Positions 8,367 to 12,814 of a DNA stretch of 12,814 nucleotides are shown one piece after another (positions within the stretch are counted from its first letter, which is position 1; every line of letters begins with the position of its first letter). The position numbers were made by a program, and so were the translations under genes. The notes beneath the pieces were generated by a model, which was not told the DNA's origin, did no database searches, and was given only the letters and a program-made list of their open reading frames with translations. The DNA comes from Deltaproteobacteria bacterium (lineage in GTDB: Bacteria > Desulfobacterota > JADFXK01): contig JADFYA010000062.1 of assembly GCA_015233285.1 (NCBI GenBank), positions 1 through 12,814 on the forward strand. The letters are read 5' to 3'.

Positions 8367-8413
8367 ATAACGGCTGGTATGGGTCTGGAAATCAACCAGG
8401 ATCAACCCTCTTT

Positions 8414-11206
8414 TCAATCGTACTTCAACGTTTTTTCTAAGAGTTTGGCTTGAGCGGCGGCCAGCCTGGCGATGGGCACCCGATGAGGAGAACAGGAAAC
8501 GTACGTCATCCCGATGGCATGACAGAACTTGACCGCATCAGGATGACCGCTTTGTTCGCCGCAGATACCGACTTTAAGGTCTTTTTTTGTTTTCCGGCCA
8601 AGTTCGACCGTCATCTTCATCAGCCGCCCCACGCCATGGATGTCCAGGATTTCAAAGGGGTTGTCGTGGAGGATCTTGTTTTCGTTATAAAGCGGCAGGA
8701 ATTTGTTTTCAGCGTCTTCCCGGGAGAAGGAGAAAGTGGCCTGGGTCAAGTCATTGGTGCCGAAAGAGAAAAATTCAGCCAACTCGGCTAGTTTATCGGC
8801 TCTCATGCAGGCCCGGACGACTTCGATCATGGTCCCGAATTTGAAAGCGATACTAACCTTGTATTTCTTGGTCACCGAGTCGGTAATAGCCGTCACCAGG
8901 CGGTGAACCCATTTCAATTCCTGAAGGGTACACACTTGGGGGACCATAATTTCGGGTTTGATATCGTGGTCCTCCTGGAGAAGCTCAGCCGTTGCTTCCA
9001 GGATGGCCTGGATTTGCATGGCATAGATCTCGGGATAAGAAATCCCCAACCGGACACCCCGGTGGCCCAGCATGGGATTAATTTCCGAGACGGCTTTGAC
9101 CTTAGCCAGTAGCTCTTCTTTATATCTGATTAACTTTTTATCAACATTCTGTTCTCGGATTTTGTGGATGGCCTCGAGGGTGGTTTTGATCCCGGGAATA
9201 AACTTTTGGAGAGAAGGATCAAGTATGCGCATCGCCTCCGGCAACTCCTCCATGGCATTGATAGTCTCTTCGAACTCCTTGAGCAGGCTCAACTCCGTCA
9301 TCACTTCTTCTTGAGTGGGTAAAAATTCGTGAATCGGCCGGTCCAAGAGCCGAATGGCCACCGGCAGCCCTTCCATGGCCTGGAAGATCGCTTTGAAGTC
9401 CTCTTTTTGAAGAGGCATCAGCTTGTCGATGGCTGCCTGGCGTTCTTTTGGTGAGTTGGCCAGAATCATTTCCCGGACAACAGGCAACCGGGATGGGTGG
9501 TTGAACATGCGCTCAGTGCGGCATAGGCCAATGCCCTGGGCCCCATAGCTTCTGGCCTTTCGGGCCATTTCAGGGGTATCGGCGTTGGCCATGACGCCTA
9601 AGGTGGCAATGTCGTCGGCCCAGTGCAGCAGGGTCAGCATATCCCCGACGAATTCCGACTCCACCGTGGGCACGGAGTCCACATAAACGGTCCCATTGGC
9701 GCCGTCTATGGTAATGATATCGCCTTCCTGTACCGCTTGCTTACCAATCTTGGCCGTACGCGCCCGAAAGTCGATAACCAGGTCCTTGCATCCGCAGACA
9801 TAAGGTTTGCCCATCTCCCGGGCGACCACGGCGACCTGGGATGTCTTTTCCCCCCGGCTGGTCAGAATACCCTGAGTGGCAAAGAAGCTGTAGCTATCGC
9901 TCGGTTTGGCCTCTTCCCGGACCAAAATCACTTTTTCGCCGGCATTACCCGCTTGTTCCGCCCGGTCAACGTCAAAGATAACCTTGCCCGAGGCCGCTCC
10001 TGGAGAACCTCCAATGCCCTTGCAGACCGGCTTGGCCGCGGTCGTCTTATCGATGGCGCGATGTAAGAGTTGTTCGAGTTGCTTGGGATCAACTCGGAGG
10101 ATAGCTTCCTCTTCAGTCATCAAGGCTTCATTGACCATGTCATTGCATGTCTTGACCCGAGCCCAGGCATTCATTTTGCTATTTCTGGTTTGGAGGGCGT
10201 AGAGTTTTTTCTTTTCCACCGTGAACTCGAAATCCTGGACTTCCCGGAAGTGATTTTCCAGGGAGTGTCTGAGATCTTCTAATTCTTTATAGACCTTGGG
10301 CATTTCACGTCGGAGTTTTTGGATTTCTTTGGGCGTCCTGATGCCGGCGACCACGTCTTTCCCCTGGGCGTTGGTCAGGTATGTTCCGAACAGCCTGTTT
10401 TCTCCAGTGGCGGGATTCCTGGTGGAGGCTACGCCGGTGCAACTGTCATTGCCCATATTGCCGAAAACCATAGTACAGATGTTAACCGCAGTGCCGTTAG
10501 CCATTTCGGGGGTGATATTGAATTCCCGCCGGTGGTCAGCCGCCCGTTTCCCCATCCAGGAGCCAAACACGGCCTTTATGGCCATTTCCAACTGGGTATA
10601 AGGATCTTGAGGAAAATCGGTTTTGGCTTGGGTTTGAATAACCGATTTAAACTCATCGCAAATCCGTTTCATATCCGCGGCGGTCAGTTTGGTTTCGTCG
10701 GTGGTGTTTATGACTTGTTTGGCCGATGACATAATGCCGTCGAATTCACCGTCAATCCCCAGGGCCACCTGGCCGAACATCTGGACAAGACGACGGTAAG
10801 CGTCATAGGCGAAGCGTTCGTTATTGGTCAGGGTAGCCAGGGCCTTGACCGTTTCATCGTTTAAACCGAGATTCAATACAGTATCCATAATGCCCGGCAT
10901 CGGCATGGCGCCTCCGGGACGGACCGACACCAGGAGTGGATTTTTAGGGTCGCCGAAAGACTTGCCCGTGGTTTTTTCTATCACAGCCATTTCTTTTTTG
11001 ATTTCGTCCATCAATCCAGCCGGCATATTCTTGCCTTGTTCGTAGTATTGCAGACAAGCCTCAGTGGTGATCAAAAATCCAGGCGGAATGGGAAGCCCCA
11101 TCTGGGTCATCTCGCACAGGTTGGCCCCTTTGCACCCCAGGAGTCTTTTGTTTTTTCCATCGCCGTCCTTAAAATTATAAACATACTTGTGAGCCGACTT
11201 CGCCAT
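8414..11206 (-). CDS. ppdK: Pyruvate,phosphate dikinase homologue lacking the phospho-carrier histidine
   Basis: A 930-residue protein, longer than the usual 870-900. PPDK normally makes PEP, AMP and PPi from pyruvate, ATP and Pi, using a swinging phosphohistidine. Domains in order: ATP-grasp nucleotide domain (about 1-345), swivelling phosphohistidine domain (about 395-510) and PEP/pyruvate TIM barrel (about 530-925). The barrel keeps R563 (CRTE), R619 (IRLLD), E795 (GTMIE), N818/D819 (FGTNDLTQ) and C882 (ICGE), the positions matching known pyruvate/PEP-site residues. The phosphohistidine motif, normally GGMTSHAAVVARG, reads GEKTSQVAVVARE: the histidine is Q457 (codon CAG, 9836-9838). In the ATP-grasp domain VRSGA reads VRPGG, GEFL reads GTYL and AQGED reads AQGKD. 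About 41 extra residues in the barrel look duplicated (610-650 versus 651-691). The frame is intact throughout, so this is not simple decay. GGAGGA at 11212-11217 marks the start. Normal PPDK catalysis is unlikely; the true role is unknown. Confidence 0.9.
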   Translation of the reverse strand: MAKSAHKYVYNFKDGDGKNKRLLGCKGANLCEMTQMGLPIPPGFLITTEACLQYYEQGKNMPAGLMDEIKKEMAVIEKTTGKSFGDPKNPLLVSVRPGGAMPMPGIMDTVLNLGLNDETVKALATLTNNERFAYDAYRRLVQMFGQVALGIDGEFDGIMSSAKQVINTTDETKLTAADMKRICDEFKSVIQTQAKTDFPQDPYTQLEMAIKAVFGSWMGKRAADHRREFNITPEMANGTAVNICTMVFGNMGNDSCTGVASTRNPATGENRLFGTYLTNAQGKDVVAGIRTPKEIQKLRREMPKVYKELEDLRHSLENHFREVQDFEFTVEKKKLYALQTRNSKMNAWARVKTCNDMVNEALMTEEEAILRVDPKQLEQLLHRAIDKTTAAKPVCKGIGGSPGAASGKVIFDVDRAEQAGNAGEKVILVREEAKPSDSYSFFATQGILTSRGEKTSQVAVVAREMGKPYVCGCKDLVIDFRARTAKIGKQAVQEGDIITIDGANGTVYVDSVPTVESEFVGDMLTLLHWADDIATLGVMANADTPEMARKARSYGAQGIGLCRTERMFNHPSRLPVVREMILANSPKERQAAIDKLMPLQKEDFKAIFQAMEGLPVAIRLLDRPIHEFLPTQEEVMTELSLLKEFEETINAMEELPEAMRILDPSLQKFIPGIKTTLEAIHKIREQNVDKKLIRYKEELLAKVKAVSEINPMLGHRGVRLGISYPEIYAMQIQAILEATAELLQEDHDIKPEIMVPQVCTLQELKWVHRLVTAITDSVTKKYKVSIAFKFGTMIEVVRACMRADKLAELAEFFSFGTNDLTQATFSFSREDAENKFLPLYNENKILHDNPFEILDIHGVGRLMKMTVELGRKTKKDLKVGICGEQSGHPDAVKFCHAIGMTYVSCSPHRVPIARLAAAQAKLLEKTLKYD

Positions 11207-11437
11207 AGTGTTCCTCCGGTTGCGTTCGTGGTTTCACAGTGCTGTTATTGTTTTGATAAGAGAGTAAAGGTTATCATAAATTTAAGAATAAATAAAACCT
11301 TAAATGAACTCGAGGCAGGGCGGAGGCGTGATTTTTTTAGAGGGGCGCGATAGTCCGATATGAACAGGGCAGGGCACCGCTTCTCTTTCCCCGGCTAATC
11401 TGGTCTGGCCCTCGTATTTGAAGACCCCCTTCCGTGG

Positions 11438-11456
11438 CTTTCTCGCCTTCTTTATT
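11438..11456 (+). repeat. 19-bp repeat, copy 2
   Basis: CTTTCTCGCCTTCTTTATT, identical to the minus strand of 8043-8061. The pair brackets the PPDK-like gene and the REPIN-like element in inverted orientation. Confidence 0.6.
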
Positions 11457-11520
11457 TGCTCCGGTAATACTTCACAAAAAATATTTCATACGTTTGTCCT
11501 GTCACGACTTCAGGTTTTTC

Positions 11521-11549
11521 TTGAATAATGACGAAATAATCTTTATGCT
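11521..11549 (+). promoter_or_regulatory. Candidate promoter of the methyltransferase-rdgC-like pair
   Basis: TTGAAT (11521-11526), 17 nt spacer, TATGCT (11544-11549); each box matches 4 of 6 consensus bases. It predicts a leader of about 115 nt before the ATG at 11672. Confidence 0.4.
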
Positions 11550-11671
11550 GCGCCTAGCCGGAGACTCTGCGGTTGAGAGATGCTTCCCTGGGTTTGATGA
11601 GTCAGACTAGGGCGACGACAATTTCATGAAATAAATAAGCATGTTCATTAATTTGACGGAAAGAGTGGATA

Positions 11672-12346
11672 ATGACGGATAACGGATTATTACTTCAAAA
11701 AATCAACGAGAAGTACGGAACATTTTTTACCACCATTCGGGTGGCGGACACGACCTTAAAATTTCTCCAGGTTAAAGAAGAAACAAAGCACCTTGAAGAT
11801 GTTATCGATAAATGGCAACGAGGCCAAACGATCTTCCCGTTCTGGACCCGGATTTGGGAAGCAAATTTGATCCTGGCCCGGTTTATGTCCATGATTCCTC
11901 CCGATCCGGCCAAACCGGTGTTGGAACTGGGTGCGGGCATGGGAGTAACGGGTCTCTTCGCCTCCGCCTTCGGCCATCAGGTCATTTTGACTGATTTGGA
12001 GGACGAGGCCCTGGATTTTGCCCGACTCAACATTGCTGAAAATAAATTGACCAATGTGACGGTCCGCCGGCTGGACTGGATGGAACCGGATATGGACCGG
12101 AAATTCGATTTGATTATCGGGTCCGAGATACTATATGAGAAGTCTGTTTTTCCTCCGTTGGTTGCCTTGATTGACCGGCTGCTGACGGACGACGGGGTTA
12201 TTTATCTGGCCCAGGGTATGGATCGGCCCTGTGCCGGATTTTTCAAACTACTGGGCAAGAGATTCAAGGTGGCCAGTTTGCCCAATCGCCTGAAGTCAGG
12301 TAGTGACGAATATAAGGTCCATGTCTTTGCAATTAAGAGGGCCTAA
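11672..12346 (+). CDS. Class I SAM-dependent methyltransferase, METTL21-like
   Basis: A 224-residue protein with a seven-strand Rossmann methyltransferase core. SAM-binding motif I is VLELGAGMGVTGL (83-95), the acidic residue after strand 2 is in TDLED (107-111), and motif IV-like DLIIGSEILYEKSVF is at 146-160. The preceding FPFWTRIWEA (55-64) and the [SA]-[ED]-x-x-Y element are typical of the METTL21/Methyltransf_16 group, whose eukaryotic members methylate lysines of chaperones and elongation factors. Bacterial members are mostly uncharacterised, so protein lysine methylation is an inference. The start follows GGAAAGAG by a few bases. It probably forms an operon with the RdgC-like gene 16 nt downstream. 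No membrane or signal segment is seen, so it should be cytoplasmic. Confidence 0.85.
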   Translation: MTDNGLLLQKINEKYGTFFTTIRVADTTLKFLQVKEETKHLEDVIDKWQRGQTIFPFWTRIWEANLILARFMSMIPPDPAKPVLELGAGMGVTGLFASAFGHQVILTDLEDEALDFARLNIAENKLTNVTVRRLDWMEPDMDRKFDLIIGSEILYEKSVFPPLVALIDRLLTDDGVIYLAQGMDRPCAGFFKLLGKRFKVASLPNRLKSGSDEYKVHVFAIKRA

Positions 12347-12352
12347 CAGGAT

Positions 12353-12356
12353 GGAG
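12353..12356 (+). promoter_or_regulatory. Ribosome binding site fixing the rdgC-like start
   Basis: GGAG at 12353-12356 lies 6 nt before the ATG at 12363. The in-frame ATG at 12351 overlaps this site and has only AGG directly against it, so the downstream ATG is the better start. Confidence 0.6.
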
Positions 12357-12362
12357 TCAAAT

Positions 12363-12814
12363 ATGGGTCTGTTGTCTGGGAGCGCCGGTTTTTGCCGGTA
12401 TCAGGTATTGGGGGAATTGCCCGAAGTATTTTGGGATTTTGTAGATAAAAAAATTAAGGCATATTCTTTTCAAGATATTGACGGAAATGCCGATGAGATG
12501 TCTGCCGGCTGGGTAGGGCTGGGGAACATTTTTGACAGGGAATTTTCCTATGCCAACTATTCCCGAGGGGCATACGTGACCTTCAGTCTCCGCCTGGATA
12601 CGCGGACAGTGCCGGCCGCATTGTTCAAGCGCTACGTAGAGGCGGAGATAAACGAAAAGCTGCGGCAGGAGGAGCGTAAGCGGTTGTCAAAAAGGGAAAA
12701 AGAAGAGATTAAGGAAAAGGTCAAGCTTGACCTTTTATCCAAGACCATGCCTGTCCCGGCCGTTTTTGATATCCTTTGGAATTACCAGGAAGCCTGGCTC
12801 TTGCTGTTTTGCTA
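12363..12814 (+). CDS. rdgC: RdgC-like protein (recombination-associated), N-terminal part
   Basis: The frame is open to the window end; 150 residues are visible. The start MGLLSGSAGFCRYQV, followed by LPEVFWDFV, SAGWVGL, FSYANYSRGAYVTFSLRLDTR and VPAALFKRYVEAE, follows the layout of the RdgC family, including its Deltaproteobacterial branch. The charged segment RLSKREKEEIKEKVKLDLL and MPVPAVFDILW are also family-like. E. coli RdgC is a ring-shaped DNA-binding protein that limits RecA loading; whether this distant relative does so is not known. The lysine/glutamate-rich helical stretch (about 100-128) could contact DNA. It sits 16 nt after the methyltransferase stop codon, so the two are probably co-transcribed. 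Confidence 0.7.
   Translation, partial: MGLLSGSAGFCRYQVLGELPEVFWDFVDKKIKAYSFQDIDGNADEMSAGWVGLGNIFDREFSYANYSRGAYVTFSLRLDTRTVPAALFKRYVEAEINEKLRQEERKRLSKREKEEIKEKVKLDLLSKTMPVPAVFDILWNYQEAWLLLFC

Larger units (their letters stand above)
7995..8413. other. Non-coding repeat-bearing region between convergent genes
   Basis: About 420 nt between the ends of the kinase gene (plus) and the PPDK-like gene (minus). It holds a 19-bp sequence at 8043-8061 that recurs inverted at 11438-11456, a REPIN-like inverted pair (8094-8288) and a GC-rich hairpin (8335-8366). No clear rho-independent terminator with a T-tract is seen for either gene. An 85-codon open frame crossing the repeats (8138-8395, minus) has repetitive, gene-unlike content and is not called. 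Confidence 0.6.
11207..11671. other. Divergent intergenic region between the PPDK-like and methyltransferase genes
   Basis: About 465 nt without a credible gene. It contains the PPDK-like ribosome binding site (11212-11217), an AT-rich tract at 11265-11305 with AAGGTT/AACCTT inverted repeats (11267-11272, 11296-11301) where the minus-strand promoter probably lies, the second copy of the 19-bp repeat (11438-11456), and a candidate plus-strand promoter (11521-11549). I could not find a minus-strand promoter with both boxes well spaced; TATGAT on the minus strand near 11273-11278 is the best -10 candidate. Confidence 0.45.

Noticed and set aside
8138..8395. 85-codon minus-strand open frame
   Set aside because: It is built from the palindromic repeats and has no recognisable domain; the composition is explained by the repeat element.
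9836..9838. Q457 as a plain sequencing error for His
   Set aside because: Cannot be fully excluded for the single base, but several adjacent conserved positions and the ATP-grasp domain are altered as well, so an artefact alone does not explain the pattern.
11590..11640. Hammerhead-ribozyme-like core (TGATGAGTC ... GAC)
   Set aside because: The invariant C of CUGAUGA is T here and the GAAA that must follow stem II is absent.

Overview
The window (about 12.8 kb, moderately GC-rich) looks like chromosomal DNA of a Gram-negative bacterium. The best guess is a Desulfobacterota (former Deltaproteobacteria) member. This rests on gene content and protein style (a slipin/NfeD pair, a multi-PAS hybrid kinase with a fused periplasmic binding domain, an RdgC-like protein and a short Rho-N protein), not on a marker gene, so it is an inference. 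There is no rRNA, tRNA, CRISPR array, transposase or phage gene.

Left part (1-4243), all on the minus strand. A membrane serine protease of the NfeD class (2751-4160), a stomatin-like slipin (1803-2726) and an aldehyde dehydrogenase (297-1799) are packed with gaps of 24 and 3 nt and probably form one operon, read from an extended -10 promoter near 4209. NfeD and slipin are a well-known protease/scaffold membrane pair; the dehydrogenase is an unusual third partner. Beyond it, with its own good sigma70-type promoter, starts a small lysine-rich Rho-N-like protein cut by the window edge.

Middle (4161-8413). A divergent intergenic region holds candidate promoters for both directions. It is followed on the plus strand by a 1123-residue hybrid sensor histidine kinase: periplasmic amino-acid-binding-type domain, one membrane helix, GAF, two PAS, HisKA/HATPase and a C-terminal receiver. 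Between it and the next gene lies a non-coding stretch with a REPIN-like pair of inverted palindromic modules and a separate GC-rich hairpin.

Right part (8414-12814). On the minus strand is a 930-residue homologue of pyruvate,phosphate dikinase. It keeps the pyruvate/PEP-site residues, but the histidine that carries the phosphoryl group is glutamine, glutamates of the ATP-grasp domain are replaced, and the PEP domain carries an extra segment of about 41 residues that looks like a tandem duplication of a substrate-binding strand. This is the most surprising item in the window: a candidate pseudoenzyme or repurposed PPDK. On the plus strand follow a METTL21-like class I methyltransferase and, 16 nt further on, the start of an RdgC-like gene that runs off the end.

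How they may work together: the left operon is membrane quality control plus aldehyde detoxification or metabolism; the kinase is an orphan signalling protein with no response regulator beside it; the PPDK-like protein is a single-gene unit flanked by repeats; the methyltransferase and RdgC-like genes are probably co-transcribed. No larger system joining all of them is visible.
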